A DNA stretch of 64,000 bases. Origin: Ignavibacterium sp. (GTDB taxonomy: Bacteria; Bacteroidota; Ignavibacteria; Ignavibacteriales; Ignavibacteriaceae). The position numbers and the translations under genes are program-made. The notes beneath the pieces were generated by a model. It saw only the letters and a program-made list of their open reading frames with translations, did not search any database and was not told where the DNA came from. Where the stretch lies: positions 389,073 to 453,072 of the forward strand of contig JAGXRK010000001.1 of NCBI GenBank assembly GCA_018335755.1, given 5' to 3'. Within the stretch, counting starts at the first letter, position 1. Each line of letters begins with the position of its first letter. Shown in pieces: positions 34,624 through 45,023 of the stretch.

Positions 34624-35379
34624 ATGCGAAGAAAAGTTATTGCCGGAAACTGGAAAATGCACAATGATCTTAAACAAAGTGAAGTTCTTATTAATAGTCT
34701 AAAAAACCTGCTGAAGGATAAATCAATAAATTGTGATGTTATAGTCTGTCCTCCATTCACCTCATTGACAGAAGCATCAAAACTAATCAGTGGAAGCATA
34801 ATTAAGCTAGGTGCACAAAATATGCATTTTGAAGATAAAGGCGCTTTTACTGGTGAAATTTCATCATCAATGCTGAAATCCACAGGTTGCGAATTTGTGA
34901 TATTAGGACATTCGGAGCGACGAACAATCTTTAAAGAAAATGATATTATAATAAATGCAAAAATAAAAAAAGCAATAGAGTACGGGTTAAAGCCAATACT
35001 CTGCATAGGTGAAACTCTTGAACAGCGGGAAAAAGAAGTAACAAAAGATATTGTTAAACAACAGGTTGAAATAGGATTAGAAGGAATATCTGCAGAACAA
35101 ATGAAAAATATTATTATTGCTTACGAACCGGTATGGGCAATAGGAACTGGTAAAACAGCAACTCCTGAGCAGGCACAGGAAGTTCATCAGTTTATCAGAT
35201 CCTTGATTGAGACTAAATATTCAAAATCTGTTTCTGAAAGCCTTGTTATTCAATATGGCGGAAGCGTAAAACCCGAAAATGCTAATGAACTTCTATCTCA
35301 AAAAGATATTGATGGTGCATTGGTTGGAGGCGCCTGCCTGAATGCAGATTCTTTTTATGGCATAATTAAAGAATCTTAA
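34624..35379 (+). CDS. tpiA: Triosephosphate isomerase
   Basis: A 251-residue TIM-barrel enzyme interconverting dihydroxyacetone phosphate and glyceraldehyde 3-phosphate. It has GNWKMH (catalytic Lys), LGHSERR (catalytic His), AYEPVWAIGTG with the catalytic Glu and the flexible loop, and phosphate-binding GGSVKPEN. I chose ATG 34624 (AGAGGAAAAAA before it) over a TTG at 34603. It is divergent from queC and is followed by a hairpin. Confidence 0.97.
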   Translation: MRRKVIAGNWKMHNDLKQSEVLINSLKNLLKDKSINCDVIVCPPFTSLTEASKLISGSIIKLGAQNMHFEDKGAFTGEISSSMLKSTGCEFVILGHSERRTIFKENDIIINAKIKKAIEYGLKPILCIGETLEQREKEVTKDIVKQQVEIGLEGISAEQMKNIIIAYEPVWAIGTGKTATPEQAQEVHQFIRSLIETKYSKSVSESLVIQYGGSVKPENANELLSQKDIDGALVGGACLNADSFYGIIKES

Positions 35380-35390
35380 TCACTATTTCC

Positions 35391-35420
35391 TGAGCCTGAA
35401 AAAGCCGTTTCAGGCTCATT
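35391..35420 (+). terminator. Terminator-like hairpin after tpiA
   Basis: GAGCCTGAAA (35392-35401) pairs perfectly with TTTCAGGCTC (35408-35417) around a 6-nt loop. The following T run is weak (ATTTCC), so efficiency is uncertain. Confidence 0.7.
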
Positions 35421-35484
35421 TCCTGCATTGCATTCCCCTCGTTTTGAAGTTATATTTGTAAGTTTATTTTTCAGCAAATTATAT

Positions 35485-38091
35485 ATGAAAATCGACTTTT
35501 TACCTTTTAAACACATAATTCTAAACGTTCTTCTCATCATAGCTTTTCAACCGCTTCTAACTGCCCAAGTTGTATTCAGAGATCTGCCGCAGTATAAAAT
35601 AAATTCAGCTGATTTACTCTTTTTTGACATAACCGGCACAAGAAATATAATATCTTTAAATGGAGATTGGCAGGTTTATTCAGCGGAAGATGAAAAGAAA
35701 AATAAAGTAAATATCGGAATACCATCAATATTCAAAGGTTACGGCAGCTTTGTTTTCGAAAAAACATTTAAGCTTACGTCAGAAGAGTTGAATAGAAACC
35801 GAACTAAACTGGTTTTCTTTGGATTAAATTATACGGCGGATATTTCTGTAAATGGAAGTATTATCTATAGACACTCCGGCGGTGAGTTTCCTTTTACATT
35901 GGATTTGCCGCGTGATATATTAAAGTCAGATAATAACAATCTTATTTCTGTCAGTTTATCTTATGAGCTTGATTCTCAAAACACAATTCCATTTAAACAG
36001 AGATTTCTTTTTCCACAAAACTTTGGCGGAATAATAAGAGATGTTTTTTTACATCTCACACCAAACACAAATATTAAAGATGTTAGTGTGTCGGGTAATA
36101 TAAATCTAGCCAATAAAAGAGCAGTTATAGAAATCAATTCATTAATTGAAAACAAAGACTTTAAAAAAGTTACCGATACCTTAACCCTCTCAACCAACTT
36201 TTCATTAAGAGCTAAAGCTTATTCACCAAACGGAACTACTGAACTTACCGGGACTGAAATTAAATTTGAGCTTAAACAAAACCGCGAAACAGAGATTAAA
36301 CACATTCTGCAGGTTAATGATCCTTTGCTATGGTCACCAGCTTCGCCAGGCAGCTATATAATAAGGCTTGAACTATACAGGGATGATGAGTTAGTTGATA
36401 TCACCGATAGATCAATTGCACTCTATGATCTTCAAGTATCTGAAAGCGGATTGATGCTCAACGGAGTGATTTTACCTCTAAACGGTGTAACTTATTCTCC
36501 TTCATTTGAAAATTATGGTAGTCTCTCTTCCTATAAACAGATGGAGAAGGATCTAACCATTATAAAGGAAACCGGATTTAATGTGGTCCGGTTTTCAAAA
36601 ACAGTTCCGCATCCTTACTATCTTAAATTGTGCGAAGAATTAGGGCTGCTTGCTTTTATCGAAATACCTGCAGCCAGCATTCCTGAAAACCTTGCCAACA
36701 ATCAAAATTTTATGGCACGGAGCAGAAACTACCTGGCAAGTTATTTAAAAGCCTATTCTGGTTATTCTGCAGTTGCAGCTATAGGCCTGGGAAGCTCCTA
36801 TTTATATAAATTAGAATCACACCGGTCTCTACTGATTGATCTTGGAGAAAAAGTTAAGTCCAATGCTTCTCTGATTACTTATGCTTCATTTATTGGGTTA
36901 GACGCCGGGGAAATTGAAAATATTGATCTTTATGGAGTGGAATTACTTAATACCTCTTTCAGTGAGTTAAAAAATGATCTTAATAAATTAAAAGAATTCA
37001 TTGGAGCAGGCAGATTATTTATCAGTGAAGCTACTTATACTGTTAATGTTGGTCAGACTGACGGATATGTGAATCATTTTTCTTACGAAGCTCAGGCAAA
37101 ATATTTTGAGGATTTACTAACCTACACGGATGAATCTGAAATAGCCGGATATTTTATTAACACTATGTTTGATATTTATGGCGATTATCCCTCACTTCTT
37201 TCCGGTTTTGAAACGGGACCTCTTTATAATATCGGTATTGCAGGAGAGGATAGAGATCTTTCAAGACTTGCTTATAAAGTCATAAACGCAAAATTGAAAA
37301 ATGCAGAAAGGGTTACCATTCCAATAGGGAGCACTAAAGATGATGCGCCAATGGTTTTCATTATAATTGGATTGCTGCTTGCAATATTTATGGGAATCCT
37401 GGTTAACTCTGGAAGAAAATTCAGAGAAGATGCATCAAGGGCTTTGCTTCGCCCATATAATTTTTTTGCAGATATTCGTGATCAAAGAATAATATCGGCT
37501 TATCACTCACTGTTTCTTGCCATAATTGTATCTGTAACAGGTGCATTGTTAACGAGCAACATTATATATTATTTAAAGACAAACATATTATTTGAAAAGA
37601 TACTTCTCTCTTTCGGAAGTCCTAAACTTATTTATGCAGCAAGCTATTTTGCCTGGAATCCCATTAGTGCCTTAGTCTGGCTTTCACTTCTTCATATAGC
37701 GGTGATAGTTATTTTTACTTTATTAGTCAGATCAGCTTCAATGTTTGTAAAAACAAAAGTTTATCTGTCAAGCGCTTTATTTGCAATTGTCTGGGCTCTG
37801 CTTCCATTAGTGCTTTTGATCCCTCTCGGAATAGTTCTATATAGATTATTACTGGCGGATGTTGCTAACCTGTATATTTTTATTATTCTTTTTATTTTTT
37901 CTATCTGGTTGATATACAGACTGATGAAAGGAATTTATGTTATTTACGATGTGAGTGCAGGGCCGGTTTATTTTTATAGTATTCTTCTGTTCTTGCTCAT
38001 CTTCGGAGGATTCATAATTTACTTCCAGGTTAGTAACTCGGTTATTCAACATCTTATGTTAACCTTAAAGCAGTCTAATATTTTAGGATAA
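35485..38091 (+). CDS. GH2-like ectodomain fused to Yip1-like membrane domain
   Basis: An 868-residue protein: signal peptide/anchor, a GH2 sugar-binding domain (SLNGDWQVYSAEDE near the start), an immunoglobulin-like middle, and a GH2-type TIM barrel (NGVILPLNGVTYSPSFENYG ... GFNVVRFSKTVPHPYYLKLCEELGLLAFIE). Where GH2 enzymes have the acid/base Glu in GNE, this protein reads GLGSS (436-438); Glu515 in FISEATY stands at the nucleophile position. From residue 623 there are about six membrane helices resembling the Yip1 family (LRPYNFFADIRDQR). It may be a catalytically altered glycan-binding membrane protein. ATG 35485 is chosen for its signal peptide; there is no clear ribosome-binding site. 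Confidence 0.75.
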   Translation: MKIDFLPFKHIILNVLLIIAFQPLLTAQVVFRDLPQYKINSADLLFFDITGTRNIISLNGDWQVYSAEDEKKNKVNIGIPSIFKGYGSFVFEKTFKLTSEELNRNRTKLVFFGLNYTADISVNGSIIYRHSGGEFPFTLDLPRDILKSDNNNLISVSLSYELDSQNTIPFKQRFLFPQNFGGIIRDVFLHLTPNTNIKDVSVSGNINLANKRAVIEINSLIENKDFKKVTDTLTLSTNFSLRAKAYSPNGTTELTGTEIKFELKQNRETEIKHILQVNDPLLWSPASPGSYIIRLELYRDDELVDITDRSIALYDLQVSESGLMLNGVILPLNGVTYSPSFENYGSLSSYKQMEKDLTIIKETGFNVVRFSKTVPHPYYLKLCEELGLLAFIEIPAASIPENLANNQNFMARSRNYLASYLKAYSGYSAVAAIGLGSSYLYKLESHRSLLIDLGEKVKSNASLITYASFIGLDAGEIENIDLYGVELLNTSFSELKNDLNKLKEFIGAGRLFISEATYTVNVGQTDGYVNHFSYEAQAKYFEDLLTYTDESEIAGYFINTMFDIYGDYPSLLSGFETGPLYNIGIAGEDRDLSRLAYKVINAKLKNAERVTIPIGSTKDDAPMVFIIIGLLLAIFMGILVNSGRKFREDASRALLRPYNFFADIRDQRIISAYHSLFLAIIVSVTGALLTSNIIYYLKTNILFEKILLSFGSPKLIYAASYFAWNPISALVWLSLLHIAVIVIFTLLVRSASMFVKTKVYLSSALFAIVWALLPLVLLIPLGIVLYRLLLADVANLYIFIILFIFSIWLIYRLMKGIYVIYDVSAGPVYFYSILLFLLIFGGFIIYFQVSNSVIQHLMLTLKQSNILG

Positions 38092-38096
38092 ACTTT

Positions 38097-41000
38097 TTGT
38101 ATTTATCAAAATTAGAAATATTTGGATTTAAATCATTTGCGCAGAAGACAAATGTTCTATTTAATGAAGGCATTACATCTATTGTGGGACCAAATGGATG
38201 TGGTAAAACGAATATAGTTGATGCAATCCGCTGGTGCCTTGGCGAACAGAAAAGCAGTGCACTTAGAAGTGATAAAATGGAAAATGTTATCTTTAACGGA
38301 ACCTCAACCCGTAAACCAATGGGTATGTCTGAGGTTTCATTAACTATTCAGAACACAAAAGGCATTCTTCCTACCGAATACACAGATATTACAATTACCA
38401 GAAGAATTTTCAGGTCTGGTGAAAGCGAGTATCTGCTTAATAAAAATATTTGTCGCTTAAAAGATATAACTAATCTTTTTATGGATACGGGAATCGGAGC
38501 CAATGCCTATTCGGTTATCGAACTAAAAATGGTGGAAACTATTCTCAGCAATAAAGCTGAAGAACGCCGGACAATGTTTGAAGAAGCCGCAGGCGTTAAT
38601 AAATATAAATTAAGGAGAAGGTTATCCTTAAGAAAACTTGATGAAGTTAAAGCTGATCTTACAAGAGTAAATGATATTGTCAGTGAGGTTGAAAAGAAAG
38701 TTAATTCACTTGAACGGCAGGCAAGAAAGGCAGATAGACATAACAATCTTTCCTCAAGGTTAAGAGAGTTTGAACTTGACTTGGCCGAGAGGGAGTTGGC
38801 GTTGTTTTCTCTTCAAACTGCTCAGTCAAAATTAAGGAAAGATGAATTATTCAAACACAAAATTCAATATGAATCTGAATTATCAAAGTTTGAAGATGAA
38901 CTCAAAGATTCGCGTGAAACACTTTTAGCGATAGAGTCAGAATTGAAGCAGAAACGATCAGAAGTTGCCCTGCAGACCGAAAAAATTTACAACGCTCAGA
39001 ATTCTATTTCCTTATATGGAGAAAGAAAAAATGCCTTAGAACATAATATTGAAAGGTTCAAACAGGAACTTGATGAGTTAAAAAATCAATTGACCGAATC
39101 TCAAAAAATTATTTCAAACGGTGATGCAAACGTACAGGAAATTATCAGCAAAATAAAAGTTAAGGAGAAAGACAGAACCGGAGTTGAAGAAAAGTTAAAT
39201 GAGAAAGAATTAATACTAGATGAAAGAAGAAACCAGCTTAAACAACAGTCCGATATTCTTCTTGAAAAGTTTAAAGAGATAACAGGCAAAGAAAATGAAT
39301 TACATAATACTGAAAATCTCCTGAAGCAGAGAACTGAATCAATTGGAAAACTAAACGATAAAATTCTTGCCCTTACAAATAATGTGGCAAAAACGGTTGG
39401 TTATCTTGAAGAACTGGGAAATGAAAAATCTGAAATTGAAAAAAGTCTTAATGAAGCTGAAACTGTATTTCTTGCCAAACAGAAAGAAAAAGAAGAACTA
39501 GAAGGCCATTTATCTTTATTAAAAGATAAAGAGCTTGAAGATAAGAGCATACTTAAAACACTCAAAGATAAAATTGAGTTTATTCAATCACTTATTGATA
39601 ATCTTGAAGGAGTCTCAGCAGGTGCAAAGGCTCTGCTTGACGATCGATCCTGGTCAAATGGTGAAAGCACTATACTTGCACATATTGGTGATTCAGAGGA
39701 AAAATATAGATTTGCTATTGAAGCTGCACTGAAAAATAATTTGAACAATATTCTAGTTGAGAGCATTGACGATCTTAAAAATGGAATTGAATTCTTAAAA
39801 AATAATGAAGTCGGTAAAGCTTCATTTTTTATATCGGGATCAACTAAAAAAGTTAATAAAAATATATTTGATAAAATATCTGACTTTTTGCAGCATCGAA
39901 AGTCAAAACAAATTGAGCGTGAGAACGGATTTATTGGCTGGGCTAAAGATTTTGTTAAGGCAGATAATAAATGGTTAAGTTGTTTTACTGATATTTTAGG
40001 CAGCACTGTAATTGTTAATGATCTTGAAACTGCTTTCAATTTATATAATAAATATCCTGGATTTAATTTTGCTAATCTTAATGGCGACTATATCGATCCA
40101 AACGGAATTGTAGAAGCAGGTTCGGCACCAAGAATTGATGATACGCTATTCGGAAGGAAACATCTGCTGGAAAATATGAGAAAAGAATTACCAGTAAGAG
40201 AAAATAAATTAGCTGAACTTCAGGAAAAGATTAAAGTTACCGAAGAAAAAATTTCTGCCATTAATCTTAAGGTTCTGTCAGAAAAGGGAAGATTGCTTGT
40301 TAACGATTTAAATAATGTTGATAAACAACTGACACGTTTTGAATTTGAAAGACAAAAAGCTAATGATGAAGCAGAAAAAACCCAGCAGGAAATTCATGAT
40401 CTTGCATCCGAAGCAAATCTTTTCGATACAAAACGTAACCAGCTTGAATCTTTAATCTTTACTGAAAATAATATCAGGGATGATATTGAGCGCAAAAGAA
40501 TGGCACTTGAAGAAAGCTTTAAAGCCGAAGAAAACGAGTATGAAGCTATAAGAACACATATAAATGAATTGAATCTGGAAATTGAAAGACTTATCGGTGA
40601 GAAGAAAAATACAGAGAACTCAATCAAACGTGCTGAAGAATCTATTTCTAATATCCGGAAAACCATAGAAAAACGCGAAGCTGATATTAGTTACTCTGAA
40701 AATGAAGGTCAAAACATCCTTGCTATGCTTGATGAAAATAAGAATTCTCTTTCTAATCTTGAACAGGCTAAAGAAGATTTGGTTAAGGCTGAAACTGAAA
40801 TTGACAGCAGGTATAAATCACTTCGTTCAGAAATGAATGAAAAGGAAAATGAACTATCCTTATTACGCAAGAAGCGTGAAGAAATCTCCGAAGAGATCCA
40901 CTCAATTGAAATAAAACTGAATGAGCTTAAAATTAATACACAGAACCTTTACCAGAATATTGAAGAAAACTACTCACTGACAATTGAGAAAAAAGTCTTC

Positions 41001-41693
41001 GATGATCTTGAATCCTTTAACTTTAATGAAAGAAGTGCAGAAGTACACGATATTAAGCAAAAAGTAAAATCTTTGGGTCCGGTAAATCTGCTGGCTTACT
41101 CTGAATATGAAGAAGAAAAAGAGCGACTTGATTTCTTACTTAAACAGAGAAACGATTTGATTGACTCTGAAAAGGATATAATCAAAACGATTGAGGAAAT
41201 CAATAATACGGCTCAAAAGCAGTTTATGGAAACTTTCGATAAAATTCGCGAAAACTTTATTAAAATTTTCAGAACTCTGTTTGACCCCGGTGATGAAGCA
41301 GATTTAAAACTTGAAGAGAATACCGATCCATTAGAAGCAAAAATTGAAATTATAGCAAAACCAAAAGGTAAAAGACCAACCTCAATTGAACTTCTTTCCG
41401 GAGGTGAAAAAACATTAACCGCAATAGCATTACTATTTGCAATTTATCTTGTCAAACCAAGTCCATTTTGTATTCTTGATGAAATAGATGCACCACTTGA
41501 TGATGCAAATATTGACAGGTTTACCCGGATTCTGCATGACTTCAGTAAAGATACGCAGTTTATTGTTGTTACTCATAATAAAAGAACGATGGAGGCAGCT
41601 CATACTCTTTATGGAGTAACTATGCAGGAAGAGGGAATTTCAAAATTGGTAAGTGTCAGGTTTAATGAAGATATTGACGCAATTGCAGGATAA
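38097..41693 (+). CDS. smc: Chromosome segregation protein SMC
   Basis: A 1198-residue SMC ATPase: Walker A GPNGCGKTN near the N-terminus, two long coiled coils flanking a hinge (about residues 500-640), C-terminal signature LLSGGEKTLTAIAL and Walker B FCILDEIDAPLDDAN. It organises chromosomes with ScpA/ScpB (not in the window). The start is a TTG at 38097, supported by AGGATA 6-7 bp upstream and by the family N-terminus YLSKLEIFGFKSFA that follows directly. It lies 5 bp after the GH2-like gene. Confidence 0.96.
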   Translation: MYLSKLEIFGFKSFAQKTNVLFNEGITSIVGPNGCGKTNIVDAIRWCLGEQKSSALRSDKMENVIFNGTSTRKPMGMSEVSLTIQNTKGILPTEYTDITITRRIFRSGESEYLLNKNICRLKDITNLFMDTGIGANAYSVIELKMVETILSNKAEERRTMFEEAAGVNKYKLRRRLSLRKLDEVKADLTRVNDIVSEVEKKVNSLERQARKADRHNNLSSRLREFELDLAERELALFSLQTAQSKLRKDELFKHKIQYESELSKFEDELKDSRETLLAIESELKQKRSEVALQTEKIYNAQNSISLYGERKNALEHNIERFKQELDELKNQLTESQKIISNGDANVQEIISKIKVKEKDRTGVEEKLNEKELILDERRNQLKQQSDILLEKFKEITGKENELHNTENLLKQRTESIGKLNDKILALTNNVAKTVGYLEELGNEKSEIEKSLNEAETVFLAKQKEKEELEGHLSLLKDKELEDKSILKTLKDKIEFIQSLIDNLEGVSAGAKALLDDRSWSNGESTILAHIGDSEEKYRFAIEAALKNNLNNILVESIDDLKNGIEFLKNNEVGKASFFISGSTKKVNKNIFDKISDFLQHRKSKQIERENGFIGWAKDFVKADNKWLSCFTDILGSTVIVNDLETAFNLYNKYPGFNFANLNGDYIDPNGIVEAGSAPRIDDTLFGRKHLLENMRKELPVRENKLAELQEKIKVTEEKISAINLKVLSEKGRLLVNDLNNVDKQLTRFEFERQKANDEAEKTQQEIHDLASEANLFDTKRNQLESLIFTENNIRDDIERKRMALEESFKAEENEYEAIRTHINELNLEIERLIGEKKNTENSIKRAEESISNIRKTIEKREADISYSENEGQNILAMLDENKNSLSNLEQAKEDLVKAETEIDSRYKSLRSEMNEKENELSLLRKKREEISEEIHSIEIKLNELKINTQNLYQNIEENYSLTIEKKVFDDLESFNFNERSAEVHDIKQKVKSLGPVNLLAYSEYEEEKERLDFLLKQRNDLIDSEKDIIKTIEEINNTAQKQFMETFDKIRENFIKIFRTLFDPGDEADLKLEENTDPLEAKIEIIAKPKGKRPTSIELLSGGEKTLTAIALLFAIYLVKPSPFCILDEIDAPLDDANIDRFTRILHDFSKDTQFIVVTHNKRTMEAAHTLYGVTMQEEGISKLVSVRFNEDIDAIAG

Positions 41694-41707
41694 AAATTAT
41701 TAGTACT

Positions 41708-43681
41708 ATGACATTAAAAAGTCCGGTTACAATCCTGCTTACTTTTTTTATACTGCTTTTTTTATCATTCACCAACTTGGAGGCTCAGTGGGTAAATAAT
41801 CCGGCAGCTAACACTAAACTGGTAGTTGGTCAGAATGATCCTGTAAATATTATTGCGCTTGATGACAAATCAGGCGGCGTGTTTGTTTTTTGGGAAGATA
41901 AAAAGCTAAATGATGCAAACGATATATATTTCATTCACGCTAATCAAAAAGGCGAAGTTAGTTTCAGAGCGGATGGCAAAACCGTTTCATCATCTCCCGG
42001 AATAAAGGAACATTCTCTTGCTCTGACAGATAATGAGGGTAGCGCATATGTATTGTGGAAATGTAAAATCCCGGGTGAACCAAATTCGTTGTTCGTACAA
42101 AAACTTTCCGGAAATGGTTTGCGGTTGTGGGGAGATAGAGGACTTAAAGTTGTCCAAAGTGAATTGGAGATAGTTGATTATTCATTTGATATAGGCGATG
42201 ATGGTTTATTATTCATTAGCTACCTTGTAAGGGAGCCGGGTTTTACAGGAAATTATCAGATCAATTATCGTTTTCTGGATAAGAACGGTAAAAGTCTTAA
42301 TAAAATAGACGAAGAGCTGATTGTTTATAACTCAAACGATAGAAAAAGTAAAACTTCAGTTGTTGCCGATTTTGAAGATGGCGCCTTTTTTTTCTGGCTG
42401 GAAAATTTTTCAGGCAGAAGCGTGCTTAGATCATACTTTATTGATAGTTCAGGCGCAACAAAATGGGGCTTAGAGCCAGTTAATATTTCTAATATCAATA
42501 AAAGTGTTCTTTCTTATAATGTTAATCGTTTTGGAAATTCAGTTTATCTTTCTTTTCAATACCAGGGACAAATAAAAGAAATATATCATCAGCTCATTAC
42601 CAGGAATGGAAATCTCTTATGGGGCACAGGCGGTAGTAAAGTTAATGCTGCTAACGGCAGTCAGCTTAATCCGCAGGCAGCAATAATAGATTCCACTATT
42701 TATTTAACCTGGACAAACGAATTTAAAAATATTAAGGATCTTTTAATTCAAAAGTTTGACAAAAACGGAAAAGCCCTTTGGAAAAAAGAGGGGCGCCATA
42801 TTATTAAATCTGAAGGCGATCAGTTCGGACAAAAAATCATTCCTGACCAGAAAGGTAATGTTATTGTTGCCTGGATTGATAGAAATATCGATTCGGTTTT
42901 TGGAAATATTCACGTGCAGAAAATTAACAGCCAAGGTAACTTTTTGTGGGACAGTCTTTCGGTAGAACTCGGCTCTTCTTATAACACACAAAAGAGTTAC
43001 TTAAATCTTATTCCGGATGGAATAGGTGGTGCAATAGCCATATTTAAGGAGAAACGTGAAGGCAAAAATGAAATTTTTGCCCAAAAGATTTTTAAATCAG
43101 GTACTTATGCCTCGCAGATTCTTGCTTTTTCAGCAGAGAATTTTGAGGGAAAAGTTAAATTAAGCTGGTATTCCGCTAATGAATTTCCTGACATTATTTA
43201 CCAGGTGGAAAGAACAGTTCAGTCTGATACTGGTTTAGTTGATTGGAGAGTTGTTGGTACATCAGAAGTAAATACGGATCGTTCGGTTAATTATTATGAA
43301 TTACTTGATTTACCCGATACAAACGGAACACTGTACTACCGAATTGTACAAAAAGATGGTGATCAATCGGAAACTGTTTATGATCTTGTAAAAATTAATT
43401 TTCTTGAATCGGCAAATACTATAGTCGTTGCTCAAAATTCGCCAAATCCTTTTACAGACTCAACTGTGATTAGCTTTTACCTTCCGGAGGATGAGGATGT
43501 GACTTTGGAATTATTTGACAGTAAGATTGAACTGATAAAAGAAATACCCAGGCAGAAGTATTCAGCCGGTCGCCATGAAATAGTATTTAAAGATGAAAAA
43601 CTTCATCCCGGAATTTATTTTTACCGCTTTAAGGCAGGAAAACATATCGAGGTTAAGAAAATGGTGGTAAGTCCTAAATGA
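41708..43681 (+). CDS. Secreted protein with type IX (type A) sorting domain
   Basis: A 657-residue protein with a signal peptide ending near LEAQ. The central region is repetitive beta structure with propeller-like units (GGVFVFWEDK, GSAYVLWK, DGAFFFWLENF, NVIVAWIDRN). The last about 85 residues are a type A type IX secretion sorting domain (NSPNPFTDSTVISFYL ... LHPGIYFYRFKAG). It should be exported by the gliding/T9SS machinery to the surface. Ligand and function are unknown. It overlaps the next gene by 4 bp. Confidence 0.85.
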   Translation: MTLKSPVTILLTFFILLFLSFTNLEAQWVNNPAANTKLVVGQNDPVNIIALDDKSGGVFVFWEDKKLNDANDIYFIHANQKGEVSFRADGKTVSSSPGIKEHSLALTDNEGSAYVLWKCKIPGEPNSLFVQKLSGNGLRLWGDRGLKVVQSELEIVDYSFDIGDDGLLFISYLVREPGFTGNYQINYRFLDKNGKSLNKIDEELIVYNSNDRKSKTSVVADFEDGAFFFWLENFSGRSVLRSYFIDSSGATKWGLEPVNISNINKSVLSYNVNRFGNSVYLSFQYQGQIKEIYHQLITRNGNLLWGTGGSKVNAANGSQLNPQAAIIDSTIYLTWTNEFKNIKDLLIQKFDKNGKALWKKEGRHIIKSEGDQFGQKIIPDQKGNVIVAWIDRNIDSVFGNIHVQKINSQGNFLWDSLSVELGSSYNTQKSYLNLIPDGIGGAIAIFKEKREGKNEIFAQKIFKSGTYASQILAFSAENFEGKVKLSWYSANEFPDIIYQVERTVQSDTGLVDWRVVGTSEVNTDRSVNYYELLDLPDTNGTLYYRIVQKDGDQSETVYDLVKINFLESANTIVVAQNSPNPFTDSTVISFYLPEDEDVTLELFDSKIELIKEIPRQKYSAGRHEIVFKDEKLHPGIYFYRFKAGKHIEVKKMVVSPK

Positions 43682-44400
43682 AAAAACGTGAGCTAAAAAT
43701 TTTTGTGGACTTTGATGGTACCATCACACAACAGGATGTTGGTGATTCAATCTTTTCAAGATTTGGTGATCCGAAAAAAGTAAATTCAGTAATTGATGAT
43801 CTTCTTAATGACAGAATTTCTTCACGCAAGTGCTGGGATTTACTTTGTAGTTCAACACCTGCAATAAAAAAGAAGGAACTGGATGATTTTATAGATAATC
43901 TGGTAATAGATTCTACTTTTCATTCATTGGTTACTTATTGTAAAAAAATGAACATTGAACTGATTGTCTTGAGTGATGGTTTCGATTACTACATAAAAAG
44001 AATACTCAACCGTGAGAATTTGATGGATCTAAAATTCTATGCAAATAATCTCTCAATTGATGAAAATGGTAAATTGATTCCTCAATATCCTTACTACAAT
44101 CCTGATTTTCCAACATCAGCTAATTGTAAAAGGGATCATATACTTGATAACAGCAGCGATGATGATTATACGTTTTATATAGGCGATGGTAATTCCGATA
44201 AAGAATCGGCGCAGTATTGTGATTATATTTTTGCCAAAGATGGACTATTAAAGTTCTGTGAGAAGGAAAGAATTTCTTTCTCGCCATTTAAAGATTTTAA
44301 TGATGTGATAAAAAAAATTGATTTTCTTTTTTCTAAAAGAAAACTTAGAAAAGGTCATCAGGCAGAATTGAAAAGACGTTCTGCATACCTTGTAGAATAA
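43678..44400 (+). CDS. HAD phosphatase, MtnX-like
   Basis: A 240-residue HAD-superfamily hydrolase: motif I DFDGTITQQD, motif II SDG, a C1-type cap (residues about 20-85), motif III Lys and motif IV GDGNSDKESA. Closest by pattern to the MtnX/phosphoserine-phosphatase-like group; the methionine-salvage substrate cannot be confirmed because no other mtn gene is near. It overlaps the T9SS cargo gene by 4 bp. Confidence 0.8.
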   Translation: MKKRELKIFVDFDGTITQQDVGDSIFSRFGDPKKVNSVIDDLLNDRISSRKCWDLLCSSTPAIKKKELDDFIDNLVIDSTFHSLVTYCKKMNIELIVLSDGFDYYIKRILNRENLMDLKFYANNLSIDENGKLIPQYPYYNPDFPTSANCKRDHILDNSSDDDYTFYIGDGNSDKESAQYCDYIFAKDGLLKFCEKERISFSPFKDFNDVIKKIDFLFSKRKLRKGHQAELKRRSAYLVE

Positions 44401-44426
44401 ACTTTAAATTAAAGTAATACCAGAAT

Positions 44427-45023
44427 ATGTCTCAAATAGCAAAAAAGTTTTTCAACTACCGGAGTTATACACCAATACCGTTTTTAATACTTATGCTGGT
44501 ATTTGAAAACGCAACCATAACAACTTTAATAACTGGTTTTATAATTGCACTATTTGGTGAACTTATCAGATTGTGGGGAGTCAGCTGGGCAGGCAGTGAA
44601 ACACGTACCACAGGCGGTGTAGGCGGTACTTATTTAATTATCAGCGGACCATTTGCCTTTGTACGCAATCCTCTTTATGTCGGAAATATTTTAATGTATA
44701 CCGGTCTTGGGGTTATGTCTTACGCCTTGTTTCCGTATCTGCAGATAATTGCAATTTTATTTTTTATTCTGCAATATCATCTGATAGTAAAAGAGGAAGA
44801 ATCTTTCCTGGAAAAGAAATTCGGAGAGGCGTATCAGAAATATTTAGAGAATGTCCCAAGATTTATTCCAAGACTTACTCCCTATAAAATTGATGGAGTT
44901 GAACAACCGTCTTTTAAACTGAATATGGGATTGAGATCAGAGACAAGAACACTTCAGGCTTTTGGATCAGTTGCGCTGCTGATAATAATCAAATGGTATT
45001 TTAGGGTTAATCAGATACTTTAA
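44427..45023 (+). CDS. Isoprenylcysteine carboxylmethyltransferase-like membrane protein
   Basis: A 198-residue membrane protein with about four to five helices and the ICMT/PEMT C-terminal pattern: SGPFAFVRNPLYVGN, then VKEEESFLEKKFGEAYQKYLENVPRFIP. It should bind S-adenosylmethionine and methylate a lipid or lipid-linked substrate. The stop shares a base with the lpxB start, which places it in the lipid A gene row and hints at an envelope substrate; this is inference. Confidence 0.8.
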   Translation: MSQIAKKFFNYRSYTPIPFLILMLVFENATITTLITGFIIALFGELIRLWGVSWAGSETRTTGGVGGTYLIISGPFAFVRNPLYVGNILMYTGLGVMSYALFPYLQIIAILFFILQYHLIVKEEESFLEKKFGEAYQKYLENVPRFIPRLTPYKIDGVEQPSFKLNMGLRSETRTLQAFGSVALLIIIKWYFRVNQIL

